The notes: generated by a model from the sequence alone, not told the origin. A stretch of DNA of 64,000 nucleotides from an uncultured cyanobacterium (GCA_903858015.1 CAIOGZ010000018.1:62001-126000), one strand, 5' to 3'. Shown: positions 23,900 to 33,223, counted from the stretch's first letter. Made by a program: numbers and translations.

Positions 23900-25066
23900 T
23901 TGCGCAGCCTGGAGCCCGCCGCCAGCGCCCAGCTGCGCTACGCAACCAAGGGCGGCGTTGGGCCCGCCTGCTCCGCCCCGTTACTGGATCTCAGCAGTAA
24001 CGACTACCTGGGCCTTAGCCGTCACCCCGCCGTGGTGGGGGCCGCCGCGGCTGAAATGGCTAGCAGCGGCCTCGGTGCCGGCGCCTCGCGGCTGGTGACT
24101 GGCACGCGGCCGGTTCATCGACAGCTGGAGGCGGAACTTGCCGCCTGGCTGGGGCGGCAGCGGGCCCTGCTGTTTCCCAGCGGCTTCCAGGCCAACCTCG
24201 CCGCCGTGGCGGCCCTCGCCGATCGCCACAGCTTGGTGTTGGCGGATCGCTTGATTCACCAGTCGCTGCTCGCCGGTGTCAGGGCCAGCGGCGCCCGCCT
24301 GCAGCGCTTCGCCCACAACGACCCCCTTGATCTGGAACGCCGCCTGCTGGCCGCCCGCCGCAAAGCGCCCAACGCAAGCTTGTTGGTGCTGAGCGAAAGC
24401 GTCTACAGCATGGAAGGCAGCAGTGCGCCCCTGGCGGCGATCGCGGCCCTCTGCGCCCGCCATGGGGCGCCGTTGCTGGTGGATGAGGCCCATGCCCTCG
24501 GCGTGGTCGGCCCGGCTGGGCGCGGCTTGGCCCATGGGCTGGGGGAGGTGGCGATCGTGAGTGGCACCTTCGGCAAGGCCTTCGGCAGTGGCGGCGCCTT
24601 TCTGGCCTGTGATGATTTAGTGGCGGACTGGCTCCTGCAGAGCAGCGGCGCCTTCCGCTACACCACCGCCCTTGCCCCCCCTTTAGCCGCCGGCGCTTTA
24701 GCCGCTCTCGGTTTGTTCCAGGACCAAACCGGGGCGGCCTTAGCCCTGTTGGAGCGTTCCGAGCGCTGGCGGCGGGGGCTGGTGGCGGCGGGTTGGCCCC
24801 GGCCGCCGGGTGTTGGGCCGATCCTTGCGTTGCTACTTGGCGCCGATGCCGCCGCCCTGGCGGCCCAGCAGCGGCTGGAGGCCGCGGGCCTGCTGGCCCT
24901 GGCGATCCGGCCGCCGACGGTGCCGGAGGGCACCGCCCGGTTGCGGCTGGTGCTGCGCCATGGCTTGCCATCCGGCAGCCTGGAGCGGCTGCTGGCGGCC
25001 CTCGGCCCCGGCCCCCTGGGTCCCGGCCCCCTGGGCCCCGGCCCGCTCGCACCCTCCGCCCGCTGA
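23900..25066 (+). CDS. bioF: 8-amino-7-oxononanoate synthase
   Basis: PLP enzyme that condenses pimeloyl-ACP with alanine. SSNDYLGLSRHP, GAGASRLVTGT, LLFPSGFQAN, VDEAHALGVVG and TFGKAFGS (with the PLP Lys) are all in place. No ATG exists near the N-terminus: the frame stays open upstream with family-like helix residues (AAAAAWRQRLRDALAGIPPERL), so the TTG at 23900 may be too late and a non-standard start around 23770-23830 is possible. The C-terminus ends in a short GPGPL tandem repeat. First gene of the biotin operon; the next starts three bases after its stop. Confidence 0.92.
   Translation: MRSLEPAASAQLRYATKGGVGPACSAPLLDLSSNDYLGLSRHPAVVGAAAAEMASSGLGAGASRLVTGTRPVHRQLEAELAAWLGRQRALLFPSGFQANLAAVAALADRHSLVLADRLIHQSLLAGVRASGARLQRFAHNDPLDLERRLLAARRKAPNASLLVLSESVYSMEGSSAPLAAIAALCARHGAPLLVDEAHALGVVGPAGRGLAHGLGEVAIVSGTFGKAFGSGGAFLACDDLVADWLLQSSGAFRYTTALAPPLAAGALAALGLFQDQTGAALALLERSERWRRGLVAAGWPRPPGVGPILALLLGADAAALAAQQRLEAAGLLALAIRPPTVPEGTARLRLVLRHGLPSGSLERLLAALGPGPLGPGPLGPGPLAPSAR
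25018..25047. repeat. Short tandem repeat at the end of bioF
   Basis: Units of about 15 bases (GGTCCCGGCCCCCTG type) encode GPGPL repeated in the bioF C-terminus. Confidence 0.6.
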
Positions 25067-25069
25067 ACC

Positions 25070-25843
25070 ATGGGGCCCTTGGATCCTGGCTCTGCAGCCC
25101 CCCTGCAGCTGATCGCCATGCACGGCTGGGCCGGCACCGCGGCCGGGTGGGATCCCTGGCGCGCTGAAGCCCAGGCGCGGGGCTGGTGCTGGCAGTGCGG
25201 CGAGCGCGGCTATGGCACCGCCCCAGCTGCGTTGCCGGCCTGGCAGCCCGCCGGCCAACGGGTGCTGATCAGCCATTCGCTGGGGCTCCACCTGCTGCCG
25301 GCTGCGCTGCTGGCCGCCGCCGATCGGGTGGTGCTGCTGGCCAGCTTTGGCCGCTTTGTTCCCCCCGGCCGCGCGGGCCGCCAGCTGCGTTCTGCCCTGG
25401 CGGCGATGGCGGCCCAGCTGGCCGAGGGGCCCGATGAAGCGGAAACCGCCGCCCGGGTTCAGCAGCTGCTGCGCTCCTTCCTGGCCCGGGCGATGCGGCC
25501 CGCCGCCGCTGGGCCCCTGCCGCCCGGCCCCGCCGATCGCCCCGTGGGCCCGGCGGCCCGGCAGCGGTTGCGCCAGGATTTGGCCCTGCTGGCGGCCACC
25601 ACCGGTCTGCCGGCCGGCTTCCCCAGCGGTGTGCCGGTGCTGCTGGTGGAAGCGGCCGCCGACCAGATCGTGCTTCCCGAAACCCGCTGCCTGCTTCGCC
25701 TGAGCCTGCCCAATGCCGACTGCATCAGCCTGGCCGGCGCCGGCCATACCTTCTTGGGCCTGGCGCCGGATTCGGGCCTGCCCCAGGCGGCCCTGCTGCA
25801 GGCGGCCGTGCTGCAGTGGCTGGAGCGCCGCCCGACGCCATGA
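25070..25843 (+). CDS. bioK: Pimeloyl-ACP methyl ester esterase (BioK-like alpha/beta hydrolase)
   Basis: 257 residues with an alpha/beta-hydrolase triad: Ser in ISHSLGLHL, Asp in EAAADQIV and His in GAGHTFLG. MHGWAGTAAGWDPW supplies the oxyanion region. Lying between bioF and bioC it should release methanol from pimeloyl-ACP methyl ester, ending the BioC-initiated pimelate route. The S-H-S-L-G nucleophile elbow and the position point to the cyanobacterial BioK type rather than enterobacterial BioH; that subdivision is from memory of the family. Its stop overlaps the next start (ATGA). Confidence 0.8.
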   Translation: MGPLDPGSAAPLQLIAMHGWAGTAAGWDPWRAEAQARGWCWQCGERGYGTAPAALPAWQPAGQRVLISHSLGLHLLPAALLAAADRVVLLASFGRFVPPGRAGRQLRSALAAMAAQLAEGPDEAETAARVQQLLRSFLARAMRPAAAGPLPPGPADRPVGPAARQRLRQDLALLAATTGLPAGFPSGVPVLLVEAAADQIVLPETRCLLRLSLPNADCISLAGAGHTFLGLAPDSGLPQAALLQAAVLQWLERRPTP

Positions 25844-26703
25844 CGCTGCCCCGCCCGAGCGCCCTGCCGAGTGCCCCCCCGTGCAGCCCTGGACTGGTCC
25901 CTGCTGAGCCCGGCAGCCCGGAGCTGTTCAGCCCGGAGCCGTTCAGCAGCCAAGTGCGCGATCACTTCAGCCGCCGCGCCGCCAGCTACGACCACCAGGC
26001 CCGCCTGCAGCAGGGGGTGGCCTGGCGGCTCGGTCGCCTCTGCCGCGACCTTCCCCTACCCCCCGGCCCCAGCGCCGACCTCGGCGCCGGCAGCGGCCTG
26101 CTCAGCCGGGCCCTGCTCGCCCACCGCCCCGACCTCCAGGTCGAGCCGCCCCGCCAGCTCGACCTCTGCCCCGAGCTGCTGGCCCGCAATCCGCTCGCCG
26201 CCAGCGCCCGCCCCTGGGACCTCAATGGCGGCCTGCCGCCCGAGCTTGATGGCGCCGCCCTGCTCGGCTCCAGCTTTGCCCTCCATTGGCTCGACGATCC
26301 GGCCGCCCAGCTGCGCCACTGGGTGGGCCGGCTGGCGCCCGGCGGCTGGTTGGTGCTGGTGGTGCCCCTGGCCGGCAGCTTTGCGAGTTGGCAGGCCGCC
26401 GCCGCCGCCGCCGCCGTGCCCTGCACCGCCCTGCCCCTGCCCGCAGGCCCCACCTTGGTCAACGCCGCCTGCAGCGCCGGCTTGGAGCCCCACCACTGCC
26501 GCCAGCTGCGCTTTAGCCAAGCGCCGTGCGATGGGCTCGCTAGCCTGCGCTGGCTGCGGCAGCTCGGGGCCAGCGCCAGCCGCCAGCCGCCCCTGGGCGG
26601 CGGCCAGCTGCGGCGGTTGTTGGCCCATTGGCCCGCCTCACCGCTGCAGTGGCAGCTGCTGCTGCTGATCGGGCAGAAGCAACGGCAGGCCAGGGGATCT
26701 TGA
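25840..26703 (+). CDS. bioC: Malonyl-ACP O-methyltransferase
   Basis: 287 residues. FSRRAASYDHQARLQ is the BioC N-terminal signature; ADLGAGSGLLSRAL is SAM motif I; LLGSSFALHWLDDP and LAPGGWLVLVVPL follow as in the family. It caps malonyl-ACP as a methyl ester so that fatty-acid synthase can build the pimelate chain. ATG 25840 overlaps the bioK stop by four bases, suggesting coupled translation. The first 40 residues are Pro/Ser-rich and not conserved. Confidence 0.88.
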   Translation: MTLPRPSALPSAPPCSPGLVPAEPGSPELFSPEPFSSQVRDHFSRRAASYDHQARLQQGVAWRLGRLCRDLPLPPGPSADLGAGSGLLSRALLAHRPDLQVEPPRQLDLCPELLARNPLAASARPWDLNGGLPPELDGAALLGSSFALHWLDDPAAQLRHWVGRLAPGGWLVLVVPLAGSFASWQAAAAAAAVPCTALPLPAGPTLVNAACSAGLEPHHCRQLRFSQAPCDGLASLRWLRQLGASASRQPPLGGGQLRRLLAHWPASPLQWQLLLLIGQKQRQARGS

Positions 26704-26746
26704 TGGCGCTGCAGCAGGATTTGGGGATCGCGATGGAGGTCGGCTG

Positions 26747-27370
26747 ATGCGGCTGGTGGTCTGCGGCACCGACACGGATGTGGGCAAAACCGTGGTCAGC
26801 GCCTTGCTGGTGGAGGGGCTGGGCGCCCGCTACTGGAAACCGGTGCAAAGCGGCCTGGAAGGCGGCGGCGACCGCGGCCGGCTGCAGCGACTGCTCGATC
26901 TGCCCGCCGAGCGGCTGCTGCCGGAGGCCTACCGGCTCAATGCAGCGGTGTCGCCCCACTGGGCGGCGGAGCGCGACGGGATCACGATCGAGCCCGGCCG
27001 GCTGGCACTGCCGGCCGGCAACGATCCCTTGGTGGTGGAAACCGCCGGCGGGCTGCTGGTGCCTTACCGCCGCGACTGGCTGCAGATCGATCAACTGGTT
27101 GCCTGGGGGCTGCCGGTGCTGCTGGTGGCCCGCAGCGGCCTGGGCACCCTCAACCACACCTTGCTCTCCCTGGAGGCCCTGGGGCGCCGCGGCCTGCCGC
27201 TGTTGGGGCTGGTGCTCAACGGCCCGCTGCACCCCGATAACCCCCGCACCCTGGAGCAGCTCGGTGGGGTGCCGGTGCTCGCCGAACTGCCGCCGCTCGT
27301 CCCCCTCGATCGCCGGGGCCTGCGGCGGCTATGGCAGGGCTGCCCGGGATTTCGTAGCCTGGAACGATGA
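26747..27370 (+). CDS. bioD: Dethiobiotin synthetase
   Basis: 207 residues. P-loop GTDTDVGKT at 7-15, WKPVQSG with the substrate Lys, ETAGGLLVP, and the late LGLVLNGP strand are all typical. Uses ATP and CO2 to close the ureido ring of dethiobiotin. Follows bioC after 43 bases and overlaps a small downstream frame by ATGA. Confidence 0.92.
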   Translation: MRLVVCGTDTDVGKTVVSALLVEGLGARYWKPVQSGLEGGGDRGRLQRLLDLPAERLLPEAYRLNAAVSPHWAAERDGITIEPGRLALPAGNDPLVVETAGGLLVPYRRDWLQIDQLVAWGLPVLLVARSGLGTLNHTLLSLEALGRRGLPLLGLVLNGPLHPDNPRTLEQLGGVPVLAELPPLVPLDRRGLRRLWQGCPGFRSLER

Positions 27371-27516
27371 GCAAGCGGCACCTGCTGGTCAGCGCCCTGG
27401 TGGCCGCCCTATGCAGTGGAATCCTGGTGCTGTTCACCGACCTGGAAAAGAGCGTCGGCGGCTGGTTCCGCTGCGGCAAGCTCAGCGGTGTTTCCCATGC
27501 GGGCCACTGCCGCTGA
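27367..27516 (+). CDS. Small membrane protein between bioD and bioA
   Basis: 49 residues: one membrane helix (HLLVSALVAALCSGILVLF) then a short polar tail with two Cys (FRCGKL and GHCR). It overlaps the bioD stop (ATGA) and so is likely translated. No family recognised; the position could mean an accessory role in the operon or simple passenger status. Confidence 0.55.
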   Translation: MSKRHLLVSALVAALCSGILVLFTDLEKSVGGWFRCGKLSGVSHAGHCR

Positions 27517-27583
27517 GCTTTAACCGCTGAGATCCCTGCCTCCGAGATCCGGGCCTTTCAGATCACAGCCAGCAACGTCGACC

Positions 27584-29110
27584 ATGGCTCCACCGTTGGA
27601 CGATTCTTTGACTTCGTCTTCTTCGCCTTCGCCTTCTTCGCCTTCGTCTTCGCCTTCTTCGCCTTCGACTTCTTTGGCTTCGCCTTTGTCGTCGTCGTCT
27701 GCGTCGTCTGCGTTGTTGCCTGCTTCGTTAACGCCTTCGCCGACCCCTTCAACTTCAATTCCAAATCCTTCTTCAACTCCTTCTTCAACCCCTTCTCCAA
27801 CTCCTTCTCCAACCCCTTCGCCCTCCAGCGGCTCTGCCGCTGCGCCGGCCTGGCATCCCCACCTCTGGCATCCCTGCACCCAGGTGGCAACGGCCCTTCC
27901 CCCCGAACGGATCGTGGCGGCCCAGGGCGCCGAACTGACCACCGCCAGCGGCCAACGCCTGATCGATGCGATCAGCAGCTGGTGGGTCACCCTGCACGGC
28001 CACGGCGAAGCTTCGATCGCGGCGGCGATCGCCCGCCAGGCCGCCAGCTTGGAGCAGGTGATCTTCGCCGACTTCAGCCATGCGCCCGCCGAGGCGCTCG
28101 CCAGCCGGCTCAGCGCCCGCAGTGGCCTCGATCGGCTGTTTTTCTCCGATAACGGCTCCACCGCCGTTGAAGTGGCCCTCAAGGTGGCCTGGCAGTGGTG
28201 GCGCAACCAGGGCAGCGAGCGCCGCCAGCTGGTGGCCTTCGCCGGGGCGTACCACGGCGACACCTTCGGGGCGATGGCGGTGGGGGAGCGCTCCCTGTTC
28301 TCCGATCCGTTTGAGTCGTTGCTGTTTGATGTGGCCCGGGCGCCCTGGCCCGCCAGCTACTGGCACGACGAGACGGTGGAGGAGCGCGAACAGCTGGCCT
28401 TGGTCGAGCTGGAGCGCCTGTTGGAAACCCCCACCGCCGCCGTGATCCTGGAACCCCTGGTGCAGGGGGCCAGCGGCATGCGCATGGTGCGGGAGGGGTT
28501 TCTCCAGCAGGTGGAGCAGCGGGTGCGGCAGGCCGGTGCCCTGCTGATCGCCGATGAGGTGCTCACCGGTTTCGGACGCAGTGGCCGCCTGTTCGCCAGC
28601 CGCCGCGCCGCCATCCGCCCCGATTTGATCGCCCTGTCCAAGGGCCTCACCGGCGGTTTCCTGCCGATGGGGGTCACCCTGGCCAGCGAAGCGGTGTTCC
28701 AGGGTTTTGTGGGCACCGATCCCAGCCGCACCCTGTTCCATGGCCACAGCTTCACGGCCAACCCCCTGGGCTGCGCTGCTGCGCTGGCCAGCCTCGACCT
28801 GTTGGAGCAGTTCCCGGAGCGCTATCGGGGCATGGAGGCCCGCCACCGGCCCCTGCTCGAGCGGCTGGCGGGCCACCGCCGCCTGGTTCAGCCGCGGCTG
28901 TTGGGGGGCATCGCCGCCTTCGACCTGGTGGTGGAGCGGCCCGGCTACCTCAACCCGCTCGGCAAGCAGCTGCAGGCCCTGGTGCGGCGCCAGGGGGTGT
29001 ACCTGCGGCCGCTGGGGCAGGTGGTGTACCTGCTGCCGCCGCTCGGCATCAGCGACAACCAATTGGAGCAGTGCTATCGGGCGATCGAAACAGCCCTCGA
29101 TCAGCTCTAG
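27584..29110 (+). CDS. bioA: Adenosylmethionine-8-amino-7-oxononanoate aminotransferase with Ser/Pro/Thr-rich N-terminal extension
   Basis: The enzyme core starts near residue 88 (WHPHLWHPCTQV) and has the BioA motifs SSWWVTLHGHG, FSDNGSTAVEVALK, AYHGDTFG, IADEVLTGFGR and ALSKGLTGG with the PLP Lys. It converts KAPA to DAPA using SAM as amino donor. Residues about 8-85 are almost only Ser, Pro, Thr and Ala, encoded by short tandem repeats (CCTTCGTCTT, CCAACCCCTTCT types). No usual BioA has this. Either a long disordered tail or the true start is further in; the ATG at 27584 is the only one before the core. Confidence 0.9.
   Translation: MAPPLDDSLTSSSSPSPSSPSSSPSSPSTSLASPLSSSSASSALLPASLTPSPTPSTSIPNPSSTPSSTPSPTPSPTPSPSSGSAAAPAWHPHLWHPCTQVATALPPERIVAAQGAELTTASGQRLIDAISSWWVTLHGHGEASIAAAIARQAASLEQVIFADFSHAPAEALASRLSARSGLDRLFFSDNGSTAVEVALKVAWQWWRNQGSERRQLVAFAGAYHGDTFGAMAVGERSLFSDPFESLLFDVARAPWPASYWHDETVEEREQLALVELERLLETPTAAVILEPLVQGASGMRMVREGFLQQVEQRVRQAGALLIADEVLTGFGRSGRLFASRRAAIRPDLIALSKGLTGGFLPMGVTLASEAVFQGFVGTDPSRTLFHGHSFTANPLGCAAALASLDLLEQFPERYRGMEARHRPLLERLAGHRRLVQPRLLGGIAAFDLVVERPGYLNPLGKQLQALVRRQGVYLRPLGQVVYLLPPLGISDNQLEQCYRAIETALDQL
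27600..27832. repeat. Low-complexity tandem repeat region in the 5' end of bioA
   Basis: Pyrimidine-rich imperfect units of 6 to 12 bases (TCGCCTTCT, CTTCTCCAACC). Length stays in frame. The opposite strand has a Lys/Glu-rich open frame as a by-product. Confidence 0.75.
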
Positions 29111-29181
29111 GCAGCGCCCCGGCGCCTCCCGGGGCACCCTGGGCAGGATCCGAGCCCTGAAGGGGCCGTGGTTGGGCCGGC

Positions 29182-29448
29182 TCAAGGCCCGGCCAGAATG
29201 GCCGCCTCCACATCGGCGCGGTTGAGGCCGTAGGGAAATCGGCACTGGCTCCCCTGACCCTGACCCTGCCAGGACACCGCCAGGTTTTCGCTCTCCAGCA
29301 CAATCTCGGCCGTCCAGCCTGCATGCTGCAGATCCCAGACCACCGCATGGGGCCCCCGCTGGCGGGCACCGAGCTGGCGCAGCCATTGCTCCAGGGCCGG
29401 CAGGGGGTGGTTGTAGAGCGGCGTTTGCTCAGGCGGCAGGGCGGGCAT
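29182..29448 (-). CDS. DUF3143 family protein
   Basis: 88 residues. TPLYNHPLPALEQWLRQLGA at the N-terminus and LNRADVEAAILAGP at the C-terminus are the two ends of the cyanobacterial DUF3143 family, usually encoded beside a DnaJ-domain gene as here. Function unknown. Its start overlaps the end of the dnaJ-like gene by 20 bases, so translation is coupled. Confidence 0.85.
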   Translation of the reverse strand: MPALPPEQTPLYNHPLPALEQWLRQLGARQRGPHAVVWDLQHAGWTAEIVLESENLAVSWQGQGQGSQCRFPYGLNRADVEAAILAGP

Positions 29449-30073
29449 CGGCGAAGGGGGTGGGAGCTAGCGGCGGCACGGATGGGGTTGGGGCAAACGG
29501 AGGCACGGAGGGGTTCGGGACCAACGGAGGTAGGGCTGGGTTCGGGGTCGCGGCTGGGCTGGAGGCCGACCCGGCCGAGCTGGGATCCGGCCACCAGCTG
29601 GGGGAGCGGACCAGGGCCGTACCCCGCGCCCAGGCGACCCCCAGGCCCAGCACCAAACTCAGCACCAGGGCGAGGCCCAGCAGTAACAGCGCGAACCACT
29701 CGCCCCCCGATAGGGCCCGCCGCACCCCCAGCGGTTTGGGGGCAGCCTGCCGGGGGCCAGCGGCCGGGCCCGGGGGGGGCTTGGCGGGGCTGGCCTGCCC
29801 CAATCTGGCCTGCCGCAATTGGGTGTCGTAGCGGCGCCGATCGAGCGGATCGCTGAGCACCCCATAGGCCTCTTGCAGCAGGCGAAAGGCTTGCTGGGCC
29901 TGCTCCAGCGGCAGCTTGGTGGTGTCGGGGTGGTAGCGCTTGCTGAGGTTGCGGAAGGCCTGGCGCAGCTCCAGGTCGCTGGCGGTGCTGGCAACCTCCA
30001 GTCGCTCGTAGTGGCTGCGACCAACCCCAGCGGCTGAGGGGTCGGCGGGGGTGGGGGGCTCGGGGGTGGCCAT
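29429..30073 (-). CDS. DnaJ-domain membrane protein
   Basis: 214 residues. J-domain at about 21-85 with the HPD at residues 48-50 (KRYHPDTT), which stimulates Hsp70 ATPase. Then a Pro-rich linker, one membrane helix ([20 protein letters not shown], about 128-148), and a long Pro/Thr/Ala tail with repeated [10 protein letters not shown]. The J-domain thus faces the cytoplasm at the membrane. Paired with the DUF3143 gene and divergent from rsmG. Confidence 0.85.
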   Translation of the reverse strand: MATPEPPTPADPSAAGVGRSHYERLEVASTASDLELRQAFRNLSKRYHPDTTKLPLEQAQQAFRLLQEAYGVLSDPLDRRRYDTQLRQARLGQASPAKPPPGPAAGPRQAAPKPLGVRRALSGGEWFALLLLGLALVLSLVLGLGVAWARGTALVRSPSWWPDPSSAGSASSPAATPNPALPPLVPNPSVPPFAPTPSVPPLAPTPFADARPAA

Positions 30074-30130
30074 GGCCCTGGAAAAGGCGGACAGGGCAGG
30101 GTGTGCAGGATCCTAGGGAGAGCACGCCCC

Positions 30131-30958
30131 ATGGCCGCAGCAATGGAAGCCGCCCCGATCCCGCTGGATCCGATCCAGCAGGACCTGATCCAGCAGGACC
30201 CGATCCAGCCCCAAGAGTTGTGGACTCGGCTCGGCTGGCAACCGACCCCCCCGCAACGGGACCAATTCGCCCGGCTGCAGGATCTGCTGCGCCACTGGAA
30301 CGGCCGGCTCAACCTCACCCGGTTGGTGGAGGGCGACGACTATTGGGTAGCCCAGGTGTTTGACAGCCTCTGGCCGCTGCGCCGCCTGCTGGCCGCTGCG
30401 TCGCCGCTGGAACCGCTGGCGGCCTTGTCAACCGAACCGCTGCGGGTGATCGATGTGGGCACCGGCGGCGGCTTCCCGGGCCTGGCGGTGGCGATTGCGC
30501 TGCCCCACGCCCAGCTCACCTTGGTGGATTCGGTGGGCCGCAAGGTGGAGGCGGTGCGGGCCATGGTCGCCGAGCTGGGCTTGGCCGGCCAGGTGCGGTT
30601 GCGCTGCGAGCGGATCGAACGCAGCGGCCAATGCGCCGAGCTGCGCGGTCGCTTCGACTGGGGCCTGGCCCGGGCGGTGGCGCGGGCGCCGGTGGTGGCC
30701 GAATATCTGGTGCCGTTGCTGCGCCCCGAAGGGCGGGCGCTGCTCTACCGCGGCCAATGGAGCGACGACGACCAGGCCGAATTGGAGCGGGCGTTGCGGC
30801 CGCTGCGGGCTCGGCTCGAACGGGTGGAGCGCCAGGAGCTGCCGGCCGGCCGGGGGCTTCGCCATGCCCTGCTGTTGGGCCCCACCGGCCCCTGCCCCAA
30901 GGCCTACCCCCGCGCCGTGGGCGTGCCGGCCCGGCTGCCGCTCGGGGCGCCCTCCTGA
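30131..30958 (+). CDS. rsmG: 16S rRNA (guanine527-N7)-methyltransferase
   Basis: About 275 residues. [17 protein letters not shown] is the GidB/RsmG SAM-binding motif, preceded by HWNGRLNLT and followed by [15 protein letters not shown] and [14 protein letters not shown]. It methylates G527 of 16S rRNA. The start is taken as ATG 30131; an ATG at 30143 is also possible. A repeated [12 protein letters not shown] segment near the N-terminus is unusual. Confidence 0.93.
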   Translation: MAAAMEAAPIPLDPIQQDLIQQDPIQPQELWTRLGWQPTPPQRDQFARLQDLLRHWNGRLNLTRLVEGDDYWVAQVFDSLWPLRRLLAAASPLEPLAALSTEPLRVIDVGTGGGFPGLAVAIALPHAQLTLVDSVGRKVEAVRAMVAELGLAGQVRLRCERIERSGQCAELRGRFDWGLARAVARAPVVAEYLVPLLRPEGRALLYRGQWSDDDQAELERALRPLRARLERVERQELPAGRGLRHALLLGPTGPCPKAYPRAVGVPARLPLGAPS

Positions 30959-31005
30959 AGCGGCGCCCTCCTGAAGCGGCGCTTTGCTGAAGGGGCTGGC
31001 GGCGC

Positions 31006-31584
31006 TCAGGTGCGGTTGAACACCGGCTGCTGTTGGGCATCGGCCTTGTCCAGCTTCGCTTTGAGGCCGGCCAGATCGACAAAGCGATCGGCGGCATTGC
31101 GCAGCTCCCGCGCCACCATGCCTTCGGTGCTAAACAGCACGATCCGCAGGCCTTGGGCCCGCAGCACCTCCACCAGCCGCTCCAGGTCGCGGCTGCCGCT
31201 GAGCAGCCAGATTTCATCGCTGCGCTCGGCCACGCAGAGCAGGTCGATCGCCACCTCCACATCGAGGTTGGCGCGGGTGAACTGACGCTGGGGTTCGTGC
31301 TCGCCACTGCCGCCGCCATGACTGCCGCCTCCATGACCACCCCCGCCACTGGGCAGCTCCCGTAGCGGCTTGGTGCGCACCGTGTAGCCCAGGCCGGTGA
31401 GGGCATCGCGGAAGGGGCGCTGGTCGGTGGGATCCTTCAAGCCCGCATACCAGAAGGCACTGCAGAGCTCCACCCCTTCCCCTTCCGCCGCCAGGGCCAG
31501 CAGCCGGCGGGGATCAAAGAACCAGCCCACTTTCTGCTGGGCATAAAACATGCTGTGTCCATCCACCGCCAGAACCCTGCGCAT
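31006..31584 (-). CDS. NYN-domain protein (PIN-like nuclease fold)
   Basis: 192 residues. Acidic residues expected at a NYN/LabA metal site are seen in VLAVDGHSMFY (Asp8), NLDVEVAIDLL and LLSGSRDLERL. A Gly/His/Ser-rich loop (PSGGGGHGGGSHGGGSGEHE region) is inserted in the middle. NYN proteins are likely ribonucleases; no substrate evident. Convergent with rsmG, divergent from the GH57 gene. Confidence 0.8.
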   Translation of the reverse strand: MRRVLAVDGHSMFYAQQKVGWFFDPRRLLALAAEGEGVELCSAFWYAGLKDPTDQRPFRDALTGLGYTVRTKPLRELPSGGGGHGGGSHGGGSGEHEPQRQFTRANLDVEVAIDLLCVAERSDEIWLLSGSRDLERLVEVLRAQGLRIVLFSTEGMVARELRNAADRFVDLAGLKAKLDKADAQQQPVFNRT

Positions 31585-31657
31585 TCCTGCTTTCCATGCC
31601 CGTTCAAGCCCCTAACCCTAGGATCAAGCCTTGATCTAAAGAAATCGCGGCACAGCC

Positions 31658-33223
31658 ATGGCCCCTGGCGATCTGGCCTTGGTGCTTCACGCCCATCTCC
31701 CCTACGTGCGTTCGGGCGAGCCCGGATCCCTGGAGGAAGACTGGTATTTCCAGGCCCTGCAGGAGTGTTATCTCCCCCTGCTGCAGGTGCTGGAGGAGGC
31801 CATCGCCGATCCGGCCTGCCAGCCGCGCCTCACCCTGGGCCTGTCGCCCACCCTGCTGGCCCTGCTCAGCGACGCCAGCTTGAACCGGCGCTTTCTGCCC
31901 TGGTTGGAGCAGCGGCAGGAGCTGCTGGCGGGGGTCGAGCCCCAGTTCGCCCAGGCCGCGGCGGCCCTGGCGCTGCAGTTCAGCACCGTGGCGGCCCAGT
32001 TCGAAGCCTGCGACGGCAACCTGCTGCCCCGCTTCCGCCGGCTGCAGCAGCTCGGGGGGCTGGATTTGATCAGCTGCGCCGCCACCCACGGCTATCTGCC
32101 GCTGCTGCGCGATTCACCGGAGGCGGTGCATGCCCAGCTGGTCACGGCGATCCGGGAGCACGAGCGCCTCTTGGGCGAGCGGCCGCTCGGCATCTGGCTG
32201 CCGGAATGCGCCTACTACGAAGGCCTTGATCAGCGGCTGGCCCAGTGCGGCCTGCGCTACAGCCTGCTCGATGGCCATGGCCTGCTCCACGCCCTGCCCC
32301 GCCCCCGTTATGGGGTCTATGCCCCGATCTGTTCGCCCGGTGGCGTGGCCTTCTTCGGCCGCGACAACGAATCCACCTTGCCGGTCTGGAGTGCTAGCCA
32401 CGGCTATCCCGGCGATGGGGTCTATCGCGAGTTCCACCGCGACCTCGGCTGGGATATGGCGGAGGCGGAGCTGCAGCAGGTGGGCATCCGCAGCCGCCGG
32501 CCCCTCGGCCTGAAGCTGCATCGGGTCACCGCCCAGGGCTGCCCGCTGGAGGCCAAGCAGCCCTACGAGCCGCAGCAGGCGGGGCGGCGGGTGGCGGAGC
32601 ACGCCGCTGCCTACCTGGCGGGTCGCGCCGCCATGCTCACAAACCTGGCCAGCGCCATCGATCGCCCCCCCCTGCTGGTGGCCCCGTTTGACGCCGAGCT
32701 GTTCGGCCACTGGTGGTTCGAAGGGCCCCAGTTCCTGGCGGAGCTGTTCCGGCAGGGGCCGGCGGCGGGGGTGCGCTTCACCCACCTGCGGGAGGTGTTG
32801 GGCCGGGGCGAGGTGCTGCAGGTGTGCCGTCCTTCCCCTTCGAGCTGGGGCCAGGGGGGCTATCACAACTACTGGCTCAACGAAACCAACTCCTGGGTGG
32901 TGGCCGAATGGCAACGGGCCTCCGCCGCCATGGTGCGGCGCGTCAACCAGGGCGTGGCCAGCACCGAGCAACGCCGCTGGCTCACCCAAGCCGGTAGGGA
33001 GCTGCTACTGGCCCAGAGTTCGGATTGGAGTTTCATCTTGCGGGCCGGCACCACCACCGAACTGGCCCGGCAGCGGATTGAGCGCCACCTCGATCGCTTC
33101 TGGCGGCTGCTCGATGCCCTGGATCAGGGAACCAGCCTGCCGCCCCATTGGTTGGACGCCTTGGAGCGGGAGGATGGCCTCTTCCCGGAGCTGAATGCGG
33201 CCGACTGGGCGAGTCGCCTCTGA
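31658..33223 (+). CDS. GH57 family 1,4-alpha-glucan branching enzyme-like protein
   Basis: 521 residues, normal for bacterial GH57 branching enzymes. Conserved regions in order: LVLHAHLPYVR, ISCAATHGYLPLL, GIWLPECAYY (the Glu is the usual nucleophile), and APFDAELFGHWWFEG (the Asp is the acid/base), then a helical C-terminal domain with SWVVAEWQRA and SDWSFILRAGTTTELA. It makes alpha-1,6 branches in glycogen. Neighbours are not obviously glycogen genes, but a GH13 enzyme lies at 58 kb. Confidence 0.88.
   Translation: MAPGDLALVLHAHLPYVRSGEPGSLEEDWYFQALQECYLPLLQVLEEAIADPACQPRLTLGLSPTLLALLSDASLNRRFLPWLEQRQELLAGVEPQFAQAAAALALQFSTVAAQFEACDGNLLPRFRRLQQLGGLDLISCAATHGYLPLLRDSPEAVHAQLVTAIREHERLLGERPLGIWLPECAYYEGLDQRLAQCGLRYSLLDGHGLLHALPRPRYGVYAPICSPGGVAFFGRDNESTLPVWSASHGYPGDGVYREFHRDLGWDMAEAELQQVGIRSRRPLGLKLHRVTAQGCPLEAKQPYEPQQAGRRVAEHAAAYLAGRAAMLTNLASAIDRPPLLVAPFDAELFGHWWFEGPQFLAELFRQGPAAGVRFTHLREVLGRGEVLQVCRPSPSSWGQGGYHNYWLNETNSWVVAEWQRASAAMVRRVNQGVASTEQRRWLTQAGRELLLAQSSDWSFILRAGTTTELARQRIERHLDRFWRLLDALDQGTSLPPHWLDALEREDGLFPELNAADWASRL

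Noticed and set aside
27558-27890. Lys/Glu-rich minus-strand frame opposite the bioA repeat
   Set aside because: Direct consequence of the pyrimidine-rich tandem repeats; resembles a coiled coil only by composition.
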